64,000 bases of DNA from Ceratothoa steindachneri. Its lineage: Eukaryota > Arthropoda > Malacostraca > Isopoda > Cymothoidae. This document shows, piece after piece, positions 21,995 through 33,800 of this stretch; position 1 is the stretch's first letter, and each line of letters starts with the position of its first letter. A program made the position numbers and the translations under genes. The DNA is taken from positions 107,770,557 through 107,834,556 of the forward strand of contig OZ018321.1 of the NCBI GenBank assembly GCA_963969495.1, given 5' to 3'. A model generated the notes under the pieces. That model did no database searches and was not told the origin of the DNA. It saw only the letters and a program-made list of their open reading frames with translations.

Positions 21995-22545
21995 GTGAGT
22001 CGAACTTGGTTCTTAAACCAAGTTAACTTGGAGTTCGGCGTGACCACCGAGTCACGAGCTCGGGGGGAGCTTTTCTCCTTCGTTACTTAATTCCTCATGG
22101 GCGAGGACTGAACTCGGGGAGCCTTCTTCAAGGGCGAGGATCGAGGGGGGAGGGTTTCTCTGACGAGAATAAGTTAAACCTGAATAAGTTAAATTAAAGG
22201 GTCGGTTTGGTAACCAGTAACTAGCTCGAGGATGAGCTTCTTCTTAGTTCCAGTTTTCCTCAGGGGCGAGGATAACGGAAGGGGGTTTCTCTGACGAGAA
22301 TAAGTTGAACTTGGTTCCTCAACCAAGTTAACTTATGAGTTCGGCGTGGCCACCGAGTAACGGGCTCGAGGGGGAGCCTTTTCTTCTTCTTTCCTTAATT
22401 CCTCAAGGACGAGTAATACCCCTGGTGTTTAAGATGCACCAAGATATGAGGAGTCTCCCCGACGAGAGTAAGTTGAACTTAAAGTTAACTTAACGTTTGG
22501 TTTGATAACCAGGGACTAGCTCGAGGATGAGCTGCTTCTTAGCCC
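21995..22545. repeat. Two ~300-bp repeats inside the solo LTR
   Basis: Two imperfect units (about 21995-22250 and 22290-22545) share gttcggcgtg.ccaccgagt, gacgaga.taagtt and ctagctcgaggatgagct blocks about 300 bases apart. The first half of each includes a perfect 9-bp hairpin AACTTGGTT/AACCAAGTT (about 22013-22035 and 22310-22332). Confidence 0.75.
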
Positions 22546-22605
22546 CTTAAGGTAGGTAGCCCTGCCTCTCTTGCAGGGTACTTCTTGGTCTGGCGAGCCA
22601 AGTAA

Positions 22606-22936
22606 ACTACCAAGCCAGTCTCGGTAGCCCGATCTTAATCCGGGCACTTCGTCACCTGGAGCCTGACGTATTCTACCAATCCAGTCTAGGTAGCCCGGTC
22701 TTAATCCGGGGACTTCGTCACCTGGCGCTTGTCATATTCTACCAATCCAGTCTAGTTAGCTCGGTCTTAATCCGGGGACTTCGTCACCTGGAGACTGACG
22801 TATTCTACCAATCCAGTCTAGGTAGCCCGGTCTTAATCCGGGGACTTCGTCACCTGGAGACTGACGTATTCTATCAATCCAATCTAGGTAGCCCGGTCTT
22901 AATCCGGGGACTTCGTCACCTGGAGACTGACGTATT
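22606..22936. repeat. 66-bp tandem repeats, five units, inside the solo LTR
   Basis: Five head-to-tail units of 66 bases with tagcccggtcttaatccgg, gacttcgtcacctgg and ctgacgtattcta blocks. The middle units differ by only a few bases and the first is more diverged. Confidence 0.92.
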
Positions 22937-23312
22937 CTATCCCGATTTTCCTCAGTGTTCCTTATTTATCGTCGTCACCCCACTGGGGAAGTGCTAAGAG
23001 GGGGGCGGGAGGCTTGATGACGGGCCCAGGAGGGTTCTTATGCCAAACAGTTTTTCTCACCAAGTCTTACACCGGCTCCTCGTTAGCCTTCGTGCTTAGG
23101 AGAAACACGTCTCCAATTTCTTACTTGACGTGAAATTGAATCTCACTCTCCTGTGGGAAATCTTGCATTTTAACCTATAGGTCTTTCATAGCGACGAGTG
23201 GTGCTGCGCTGCGGTTACGCGTTGCACCCGACGGGGCCGGTGCCGGATGTCTTTGCGGTAATCGCCTCGTAACTGCTCCGCGAGAGAACTGGGAAATGAC
23301 GATTCTTCTACA

Positions 23313-25088
23313 CTGAGCATCAACGGCATCACCTCGGTGCTGCCGGAAGATGTTCTCGCTACGCTCTACGTGGACAACCTTTCGATATCTTTTGGCGCGG
23401 CCCAGATGCCAACTCTGGAGCGTAGACTACAACCAGCATTGAACCGCGTTTCACGCTATGCCGAAGCGCACAGGTTTCGGTTTTCCTTGGCCAAGACTAA
23501 GGTGTTGTACTTCTGCCGCCATCTACTGCTCCACCCCAACCCAAACTTGTTTCCTAATGGGGTACGCCTGGAAGTGGTTGAATCGCACCGTTTCCTTGGT
23601 CTTGTATATGACAGACGCCTCACCTGGGAGGCTTAAATTCGCAGCCTTAGGGTCTCTTGTACCCGCGCCATGGATATTCTTCGTTCCGTGACGTTCAGCG
23701 CTTGGGGTGCTGATGGTTCTACTGCCCTACTTTTTTATCGATCCTTTGTTCATTCGAAGCTTGACTACGGATGCGAGTTTTATGCATCCGTAGCCGAGCG
23801 TTTATTGCGGAAGGTGGACTCGATCCACCACACCGGCCTTCACCTTGCGACCGGTGCCTTCCGCACTTCCCCCATTGAGAGCCTGTTTGTCGATGCTGGA
23901 GAGATGCCACTCGCTCTACGCCGCGTGCAGTGCATTACTCGCCTGTATGCGCGAGCCTGGTGCCTCCCTCAGTCGCCAACAGCTCTCACTTCATCCGAAG
24001 CTGATCTCGACGGTGTCTATGACGCCGAGCGACGCCAGTCATACCCTAGGCCCTTTGGGTTTAGGGCCAGGAAACTCCTTCGAGAGCTAGTTATAGCTCT
24101 CGGGCCGGTGGCGCCCCTGGTTCTGCCCAGGACGCCACCCTGGAGGGTACCACATTTGGCTATTTGTCGCCACGCCTCTGCTCCCAAAGCTTGTACGGCG
24201 CCGGGAGTATTGCGTTCGACCTTTTTAGAGCACACCTCGTGTCACGCTGGAACCGTGCCAGTGTATATGCATGGCTCCAAGTCCCAAGAGGGGGTCGGCT
24301 TCCACGCCGTATCCACTCTGTTTGAAGTCAGCAGGGCTCTGCCTGGCGCTGCGTCTGTCTTCACGGCCGAACTGTTGGCAATACACCACTCGGTACGGGA
24401 GATTACGCGACGTGCTCGGTTCGGAGACCGGATAGTGATCTATAGTGACTCACAAAGCGCCCTGAGCGCTCTCGGGGCATTGGAATCTCCACATCCCCTG
24501 GTTCGCGATATACGTGACGCCACGGTTTTGGCGAGCCGGGCGGATTTCGAGATTATCTTCCTGCTGGGTTACTGGACATGTAGGAATTGCGGGAAATGAT
24601 GGCGCCAAAAACTCTGCGAGGACTCTGCGACTGGACCAGCGTTTCGCTCTTCCTCACACCAACTACATGGCAGGAATACGGCCTGCTCTTCTGACTGTTC
24701 GGAAAAGAAGATGGGAGACGGTCGAAGGGAACTTAAAGTTACGTGCCATTGCGCCGCGACTGTTCCCATGGACCTATCCCCCAATACCGCGACGGCTTCA
24801 GGTCGCTTTCGGTCGTTTCCGAATCGGGCACACTCGTGTGACGCATCCCTATCTGATGGAGCGCTCGCCAGCGCCCTATTGTGACGACTGCGTCGTCCCC
24901 CAGACTGTTCGGCACATTCTTGTCGAATGTCCTAGTCTGGGTGATCTTCGCACACGATACCTGTCCCGATACCGGGATTGGCGGGGTCGCTATCGCCTGT
25001 CCCTTGTACTCGGGACGAGTTCGTGCACATTGACTTGTGGACTTGTTGACTTTTGGGGGGGAGGCCGGCCTTCTCCCTATTATGTAAG
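23313..25088 (+). pseudogene. N5 ORF2 C-terminal half, broken
   Basis: The second Asp of the RT catalytic YVDD is replaced by Asn (YVDN at about 23367), so the active site is lost. A stop lies near 23634. A 310-codon frame (23670-24599) covers the thumb, linker and RNase H, but the first RNase H acidic position reads HGSKS rather than DGSKS. A frameshift near 24560 separates the GHVG block. The CCHC finger (CDDCVVPQTVRHILVEC) is intact. Clearly non-functional. Confidence 0.82.
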
Positions 25089-25347
25089 CAAGGTATTTAT
25101 TTATTTTTTTTTTTTTGCTTCCCCCCCCCCCCCCCCGCCTCATAGGTTACACGCTCCTGCGCCGGGGTTACCTCCCCCTGACGCAGGAGCCCACTTACTT
25201 CTCTCCTCCTTTCCCCTTTTTTGGTCGGGTGGGGTGTTTTTCGTCTCTTTAATTTTATTTTAAAGTAGCCTAGAACTAGGCCAGTTTTAATACGGCGACT
25301 AATGCCCAAGTAGGCAGTCGCCTGATGAGCTTAAAAAAAAAAAAAAA
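23313..25347 (+). mobile_element. N-family LINE copy N5, right part
   Basis: N5 continues from the LTR insertion point: RT from the YVDD region (LYVDNLSI here), linker, RNase H, CCHC finger, 3' UTR with poly-T and poly-C runs, a hairpin (GGCGACT/AGTCGCC) at about 25297-25323, and an A tract (25333-25347). It is closely related to N4 and N7. Confidence 0.88.
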
Positions 25348-26744
<1,397 letters not shown>

Positions 26745-27668
26745 TCTCTCTCTCAGTAGAGGGAGAGGTGACGCCCCCTTGTCGCGGGAAGAGAGCTTGT
26801 GTGTACCTTTGACTTTTCGAGCTATGTCGGCGGGGGTACCTCTCTTCTGTGTACCCCTGGTAGGGCTTTCCTTGTCGATTTGGTCGGAAACGAGGTTCCA
26901 GACTAAGTGCGTCATTCCTTCCTTTTTCTACTCTATCCTTCTCCTTTTTTACTTTTATCCTATCTCTCCCACCTATACAAAAAGAAAAAAAACAACAAAA
27001 AAGAGCCTACTCCTATCGTGTCACTCCCTTTTTTCCTTCTATCTACATATAAGGACCTGGCAGCTACCTCATGCGTCAGAAGAGAGGCTTTGGAACCTCT
27101 ATAAACAACGCCAATCGACGCTCACTGGTTGCGAGAGACTAGGACTAGAGGTGTCCTAGGCGTTGGGGCACGATGAATGGGATGAGGGTAGTGCCCTGTT
27201 AACCCCTTGGCGCGTAATTATTGACCATTCCCAGTGACCGTTTACAGGTGTTTTTCTGGTAGCATCGGTCCGAGGTGACGGCCCTTTGTTCCCAGGTTGG
27301 TTGCCAGGCCAATAAAAAGCCTTGGGTCGAGTCTCTTGGTGTGGCGGGATATCCATTGAACGCTGCTCCGAGATCTTGGCCGTCGTGAAGGAAACTCGTA
27401 GGATTTTAGTACAGGGCATGCTCCGTTGTTCACCTGGTGAGAAATCGATGGCCACTTCGGGACCGTCAGTGCTGCTTTGGTTGGGATCTACGGCACGCCG
27501 AGGTTTGACGACTCGGTCGGACTAACAGCAACACATGGAGCGTGCCTTCTGAAAGATCCGAAACCTCTCCGATGGATAGGCGGGAGCGACTCACTCGGGG
27601 AGAACTCACCAACCACCTTTTTTATCATTGATTGGTCGCAAAGTATTGAAAGAGAGAAAGTGTTCAAA

Positions 27669-28880
27669 ATGACCGGTAAGAAAGGACCAGGAGCTCTAAA
27701 ATACACGTGCGCAATATGCCAGATAGATAAGTGGTGCGTGGACTTTCCGGAGGGGTGTTTTTAAAAATGCCACCAGGCCAGTTCCTGCACCGACTGAATT
27801 CTAAACGGCCAAAGCAAGGAGCTAAAAGAAACATGCAGGACTTCCGAGGAAAGATCCAGGAAGTTGGAGGAGAAAATAAACAGCCTCGAATTAGAACACG
27901 CCGGACTGATTCGCAGGCTAGAGGTCAGAATAGCAGAGCTAACGTCAAGCCCTATACTAAACACTGCATCTGCAGTATTACCTCCAGAGCTAGGTCCGCA
28001 TGCTACGGATAAACCCTCAAAGAAAAAGAAAAGGAAGGGAAAGAAACAGGAAGAAGAGAAAGTTGAAACAGAAGATAAAGTAGAAGCTGAAGAAGAGAAA
28101 GTTGAAGCAGAAGAAGAAAATATAAAAACAGAAGAGTATATAACAAAGGAAGATACGGGGGGAAAGATGAATAAGAAAAGGAAGAACAAGAAAAATAAGA
28201 TGGAGAAGAAAGAGGGAACCGAGAGTTAGCTTCCGGAAGGAAAGCGTCAAACCTCTGCACGGAAATGTCCGAGGGTTACCCTTGTGGGCGATTCCAAAGC
28301 ACAAGGTTTGCAGCCCCTTCTAGTGGCCCGCCTTCGCACTAGTGTGGAGGTATGCTGCCAGCCAGGACAGGGAAACCACCACATCAGGGTAGAGGCTGAG
28401 AAATCTCAGATCTCCGAGAATTCAGTCGTTGCCCTGATGGTGAGTGGCAATGACTTTACCTCCGAGGAGGCAAAGTAGGCCCCAGCGAGAAAATTCTCAG
28501 CACGGTCATGGGAGCCGTGGACGACTGCGGATTGAGAACTCGCAAACGGTTCGTTGTAGGGATGCTCCCAAGAAGAGCTCCTAGCCGGACAGCTCACTCA
28601 AGGAACGTGACCCTGAACCAGCGCCTGTCCGACCTCTATACGGCGGAAGGGGTCTTCTTTCTGGCCCTTACCGCACCTTTTACGGTCGAAACGACCTTTA
28701 CCAAAGGGACAGAGTGCACGTTTCATTCAAGGGAAAGGCTGTACTCTGTAACTTAATCCAGGATGTCGTAGAGCGGACGCAGAGGAGCGTCCGACCCAGA
28801 GTGAAGGCAGTATGCCTGTGTCACTCCTGGAACGACGTTCTTAGATGTGGCAAAGAGGGGTACTGTCACACACAAGAAGA
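27669..28880 (+). pseudogene. CR1-group ORF1 with Cys finger, coiled coil and esterase
   Basis: The ATG at 27669 opens MTGKKGPGALKYTCAICQID, a Cys-rich N-terminus (CAICQ...W...F..GCF.KCH) like the PHD-type finger of CR1 ORF1. A frameshift at about 27763 follows. The next frame (27864-28229) has a coiled coil (EEKINSLELEHAGLIRRLEV) and a Glu/Lys-rich acidic-basic linker. After a stop at 28229, an SGNH-type esterase begins: LVGDSKAQGL (nucleophile Ser), LMVSGNDF (Asn block) and, in another frame, DLYQRDRVHVSFKG (Asp/His block). The esterase is a known ORF1 domain in CR1-group LINEs; its role in retrotransposition is unclear. Breaks near 27763, 28229, 28479 and 28700 disable it. Confidence 0.75.
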
Positions 28881-31663
28881 CTGGAAACTGAAGAGCGTAG
28901 GGAGTCCTACACTAGGGGACTCCCTGAAAGTTCTTCTGTTCAATGCGAGGTCAATCAGGAACAAGTTTCCTGAGCTCCGTGTCCTCGTAGCGACGGAAGA
29001 ACCCAAAATGGTAGCCATAACAGAATCGTGGATAAAAACCTCAAACCGAGACTTTGAAGGCCAATTCACGGTTCCTGTCTACCAACTCTTCCACAAAGAT
29101 AGGCCAGACAGAGAGGGTGGCGGTGTAATGTAGTATGTCAAGGATACAATTGAATCTACGAACTCCAACATTATATCCGACCACGAGCTCCTAAGTGTTG
29201 ACCTAGAGATCGGTCCTGTCAGGTACAGGACCCTGCTGCTTTACAGACCCCCTTCCCAACCCGTTGGGAAGGACAGGGAACTGTACCAGTTGCTGGGTGA
29301 GCTGGTTCAAGGCAGAGTGTGCATCGTTATGGGCGACTTCAACAGCCAAGTTGACTGGGAAACCAGAGCAGCCTGTGGCGAGAGCGCGCTACTCTTGGAG
29401 TTCGCCAACAACGAGTTCCTCACTCAATGGGTCAGAGAACCGACGAGAGGAGACAATATCCTCGACTTGGTCTTCACCTCTGATGATGATATCGTTGAAG
29501 TTGTCTCTATAGGCGAAGAGCTCGGTGGCAGTGATCACCAGCTAGTTAGATTTAGCGTCAAGATCCCGAAGGTAAGGTCTGTTGCCAGTCAATCAAGGAA
29601 ACTTGACTTGAGAAGAGCAGACTTTGCAAGCCTTCGTGCTGGACTGAGTGACGCGAGGCTAGAAGTGTGCGATGGTGTTGAAGACTCGTGGAATAGTTTC
29701 AAAACCACATTCATAAGTCTTCAATCGCGTTTCATCCCTCTGAAATGCCCCCGTCGGTCTTCTGTTCAACCAAAGTGGTTTAATCGAGAAATCGGCCAAC
29801 TGCTTAGGGAGAAGAGAATTGTGTACCGGCAATGGAAGATCTCGGGTGACTTTGACGAATACCGGAGGCTAGCCAGGAGAGTAAAGTCCAGCATAAGGGC
29901 GGCTAAGCGGTCTGAGGAACTCCGAGTGGCGAAACTTTGTAAAGAGAATCCCAAAGAGTTCTTTGGATATGTAAACAGCCGTAAGCCAATCCGTCGAACG
30001 ATTGACCCTTTGATGAATGAGAAGGGGACATTAAAGCATTCAAATGCAGAAAATGCTAACCTCCTCAATGACTACTTCATTTTAGTGTTTCCTGAAGAGT
30101 GTGGTCCCACCCCCCAGCCAATGGATTCCTACTCGGGGGGGGGGGGGCTGGAGGACATGGACTTCACCGAAGGAGAAATAAAAAAGAAGATCACTGACCT
30201 AATCACGAATAAGTCACCTGGCCCGGATGGGTTTCTACCCGCAAGTGTTGAAAGAAGTGCGCGATCAAGTGTCACGACACCTGAGCGCAATCTTCAACAT
30301 GTCAATCCGGACCGAATGCGTTCCTAGAGACTGGCGTGAGGCGGAGGTGACTTCTATCTTCAAGAAAGGAGACCGCAGTCAACCGTCAAACTACCCACCT
30401 ATCAGTCTGACTTCGATAGTCGGTAAACTCATGGAAAGCATGATGGTGGACAAAATGACTTCGCATTTAGAGTCAAACCTGCTACTGAGGAGTTCCCAGC
30501 ACGGCTTCCGAAGGCAACGGTCATGCCTGACGAACCTTGTGGAATTCTTCCACTTTGTCTTCATTGAGCACGAACGGGACGAGGCGGTGGATGTGATCTA
30601 CTTAGACTTTCAGAAAACCTTTGATAAGGTACCACACCGCTGCCTTCTCCGGAAAGTGCGAGCGCAGGGCATAGACGGAAACGTAGTCGGCTGGATCGAG
30701 AACTGGCTAAGTTGCAGACGGCAACGGGTGGTGGTGAATGGACAGGCTTCTGAGTGGGTGCCCGTTACTAGCGGGGTGCCTCAAGGTTCTGTCCTGGGGC
30801 CACTACCATTCATCATCTACGTCAACGACATGGACGGTGACATGGTTGCGAAGATTTCCAAATTTGCCGACGATACCAAGCTTGGTATGAACGTTGCAAA
30901 GGATGGAAATACTGCAAGCCTGCAGGAAGATCTTCGGAAGATTGGGGAGTGGTCTGATACGTGGCAAATGCCTTTCAACGTAAACAGATGCAAAGTGATG
31001 CATATCGGCCACCGAAATCCTCAATCACCCTATATCCTTATGGGCCCTGCTCTTGAATCCACCGACACTGAGAAGGACTTGGGTGTAACTATCACGAGTG
31101 ACCTCAAGTTCTCGAAACAGTGTATTGAGTTGGAGAAGAAAGCCCAAAATATGTTAGGCTATATAAAGCGACAGTTTGGATATCGGAACAAGGATATAGT
31201 ACTGTGTCTGTACAACTCCCTCGTCCGACCGCACCTGGAGTATGCCGTACAATTTTGGAGTCCTTCATTCCGAAAAGACATCGCGAGATTGGAACGCGTG
31301 CAAGCCAGGGCAACCAAACTGATTCCCTCTATCAGGCATAAAAGTTATGAAGATAAATTAAGGGAATTAGATATGTTCTCGCTAGAGACCCGGAGACTAC
31401 GTGGTCAGCTTATCGAAGTATTTAAAATACTTCGAAGCTTCGACAGACTGGACTACAGGGATATTATCCAGCTCAGCGAGGGGAGAACAAGAAATCACGG
31501 CTACAAACTTGAACTGAAGCGATACCACCGTGATCTGTGTGGGAAATTCTTCACTTACAGTATCTGCGGAATTTGGACCGCACTTCCGACAAAAGTTGTC
31601 ATCATTGAATCTGTTGACCAGTTCAAATCAAGACTAGATAGAGTCTTGCGAAATCGCCGTTAA
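28880..31663 (+). pseudogene. CR1-group ORF2, APE and RT, lightly broken
   Basis: The APE domain (about 28940-29570) shows LLFNARSIRNKFPEL, ITESWIK, GGGV, IVMGDFNSQVDW and GGSDHQLVRFSV. The RT (about 30190-31100) shows SPGPDG, VPRDWREA, PISLTSIVGK, IYLDFQKTFDKVPH, GVPQGSVLGPL and KFADDTKLG, with both catalytic Asp residues. The C-terminus reads LEYAVQFWSP, then FTYSICGIWTALP and FKSRLD, and ends at TAA 31661-31663. It would nick target DNA and reverse-transcribe the element RNA. Lesions: a stop at 29131-29133, and a frameshift at about 30140-30230 after a run of ten G. The 478-codon frame 30227-31663 is otherwise open. Confidence 0.88.
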
Positions 31664-31674
31664 GATCCTGGCGA

Positions 31675-31714
31675 TTGATCTTCGAGGTTGCCAACGGACA
31701 CCTTCGAAGATTGA
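31675..31714 (+). promoter_or_regulatory. CR1-group 3' UTR hairpin
   Basis: An inverted repeat ATCTTCGAGGTTG / CACCTTCGAAGAT (about 12 pairs with one bulge) lies just after the ORF2 stop. It is a candidate RT recognition structure, by analogy with 3' hairpins of L2-type LINEs. Confidence 0.5.
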
Positions 31715-31745
31715 TCCAAAAGTACCCTCCTTGTAGCTCCTTGTA

Positions 31746-31753
31746 GCGCTCTC

Positions 31754-31805
<52 letters not shown>
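31746..31805. repeat. (CT)n microsatellite in LINE 3' UTR
   Basis: About 60 bases of CT dinucleotide with one CTAT interruption, sitting before the TGAA-type tail. Confidence 0.95.
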
Positions 31806-31809
<4 letters not shown>

Positions 31810-31826
31810 TGAATGAATGAATGAAT

Positions 31827-32870
31827 TGCCGTTGTTGGTATAGAACCGTTTCTCAATCATGGTTCCTACCACCGCGCAGGGTTCCGCGGGATATTATGAT
31901 AATATGAAAATGCATTTTTTCGTGCCATTTTTCTGTCTAAACAAAGTAATCCCCATTGAATTCCTTTAATAAATTGAATGATATAACTGGATGAAAATTT
32001 TATTCTGATACCCTAGAATTTTTCAATATTCCGTACTTGTAGGGCATATTGAAAGATTTGGCGACTGCTAGGCTAGATTAACAAAAACACATGCAAAAAC
32101 AAAATAACAAATATTCAAAACAAAATAAGGGTCGGGGTAACAGAATAAAGTCTTAAATTTTAATTGCTCCTTTTCCCCTTGAGGGCATTTGCCAGGGGAG
32201 TGGTGTAAAAAAAAAACTAAACAACATGACTTTCTCTGGTACCTTCCCGGTGCCTAGTGTCCAAATATCTTCACTGCCCACCATAACTTCGTCCAGATTT
32301 TGCCGTCCCCTCTCTAAGCCCTTTGCCGCCTATACTTTCGTTTGTTTTCACTGTTCTGTAAATACCAAATCGAATGTTCAAATTGGTTGTTTCGAGGTGG
32401 TTGTTATTGTTACTAAAAAAAACTAAAGGTACAAACCATCGAGAGCATCCCCGCATAATGGACAGATCTGTAATGAAAGTGGCGAAGATGGAGGAAGTTG
32501 TGTACAAGATATATAACCGCAGAGCCATCGCTGGCGTTGCGGTCTGGAGGGTGCGCACTCTTCCAGATGTGAGGTGCAACATATTTATGTTACACCTGAC
32601 ACTCGCTTATGAGGGGGCGTGTTTTCAAGGGGGTTTGATCGGTGTACTCTTTTGTTTGCGGCCTTTGGAAATTTCCTCTTTGCCCCTTGGGCGACATTCG
32701 ACAGGCTCAATTTGACTTAGCGTCCTTTGCGATCTGGGCGCATTTGTTTTCCTTCTCTCCTCCCCAGATTGAACATGCCGCTCCCCCCCTTCAGATTATA
32801 AGGAGAGGAAATGATTTGAAATTCTATTGTTCTGTTCGGGGCATTGCTCACTATGCAGTCTCTGCCATTC
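31827..32870. other. No recognisable gene
   Basis: AT-rich spacer. Short frames on both strands show no domain. An AATAAA-type string occurs, but it has no gene context. Confidence 0.45.
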
Positions 32871-33800
32871 TCACTTCTATACTGTTTTCCCTGTCATACT
32901 AATTTATATACTGTTTTTTGGCCACACGCAATTCTATAATGATTTCCTTGCCGTCCTAATATACTGCAACTTCTCTCTACCATAATGAATTCTACTTTGG
33001 TTTTCCTGCCAATAAGATAATTTACTGCCGGTTTTCCCCGTTATTATCTTGCATTACAATGCAGGTTCCTGCTATACTCTTCTATATATTGCGGCTTCCT
33101 GCCATACTGGAAACCCAGTTTTATACACTGAGTTTCCAGCCATTCTCATATATACACTGGGTTTCCTGTCAACTCATTTATACACTGGTTTCCCTCCCAT
33201 ACTAATTTATATACTGCAATTTTCTGTCATATTCTTATATACTTTGTACAGCTATATTAATTTATATACTGAAGTTTTGCCTGCCATGCTCATTTTCTAC
33301 TGCAGTTTTTAATCATACTCGTATACATTTTCACAGTCATATTCGTTTGTATACTAGTTTCCCCTGCCATACTCATTTTCATACTACAACTTTGGCCTGT
33401 CATACTCATATAGTTTTACTGCCATACTCATTTCTGCACTGCATTTCCCCATTCTATACTCATTTCTACAACTGCACTTTTTCCTGTCACACTCATTTTA
33501 TACTACAATTATTCTACCATACTAATTTCTACACTGGTTTCATGCCATACCCATACACTGATCCCTCACATATTTACATATTTCCTGCCATAATCTTTAT
33601 ACGTGTGCTCTTGCCATCCTTATATATAGACTGGTTCCCCTCGCATATTAATTTATTACTGGTTTTCTGCCATACTCATGCAATGCAATTTTACCTGCCA
33701 CACTCATTTATACACTGCAGTGTTACATGCCATACTCCAATTTTCCCCCGCATACTTATTTCTGGACTGCAGTTTTTCCTGTCATACACATTTCTATACC
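32870..33800. repeat. Degenerate minisatellite
   Basis: A long run of poorly matched units of roughly 35-45 bases built on tttcctgccatactcat and ttatatactgcagt-like blocks. More than twenty units can be recognised by eye. Apparent frames such as 33347-33904 translate the repeat and are not genes. Confidence 0.8.

Larger units (their letters stand above)
21509..23312. mobile_element. Probable solo LTR, 1.8 kb
   Basis: The insertion splits the RT of N5. It starts TGTCGTCGAAT and ends ATTCTTCTACA, so it has TG...CA termini and an imperfect inverted end (8 of 11 bases). Flanks are CTTAG (21504-21508) and CTGAG (23313-23317), a likely 5-bp duplication with one change; intact copies have one CTGAG here. 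No gag, pol or primer-binding region is visible inside, so it looks like a recombined single LTR from an LTR retrotransposon. Orientation and superfamily are unknown. The interior holds tandem repeats. Confidence 0.68.
27060..31826 (+). mobile_element. CR1-group LINE, nearly full length
   Basis: A second LINE type without RNase H. Layout: probable 5' UTR (start uncertain, about 27060-27150), ORF1 (27669 to about 28880), ORF2 (about 28880-31663), a short 3' UTR with a hairpin (31678-31711), a (CT)n tract, and a 3' tail of four TGAA-type repeats (31806-31826), which fits the short-repeat tails of CR1/L2-group elements. Frameshifts and stops are few, so it is moderately young. Confidence 0.82.

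Noticed and set aside
22606..22936. Regular 66-bp repeats considered as a CRISPR array
   Set aside because: Units are contiguous with no unique spacers, lie in a probable LTR in a eukaryotic genome, and no cas genes are present.
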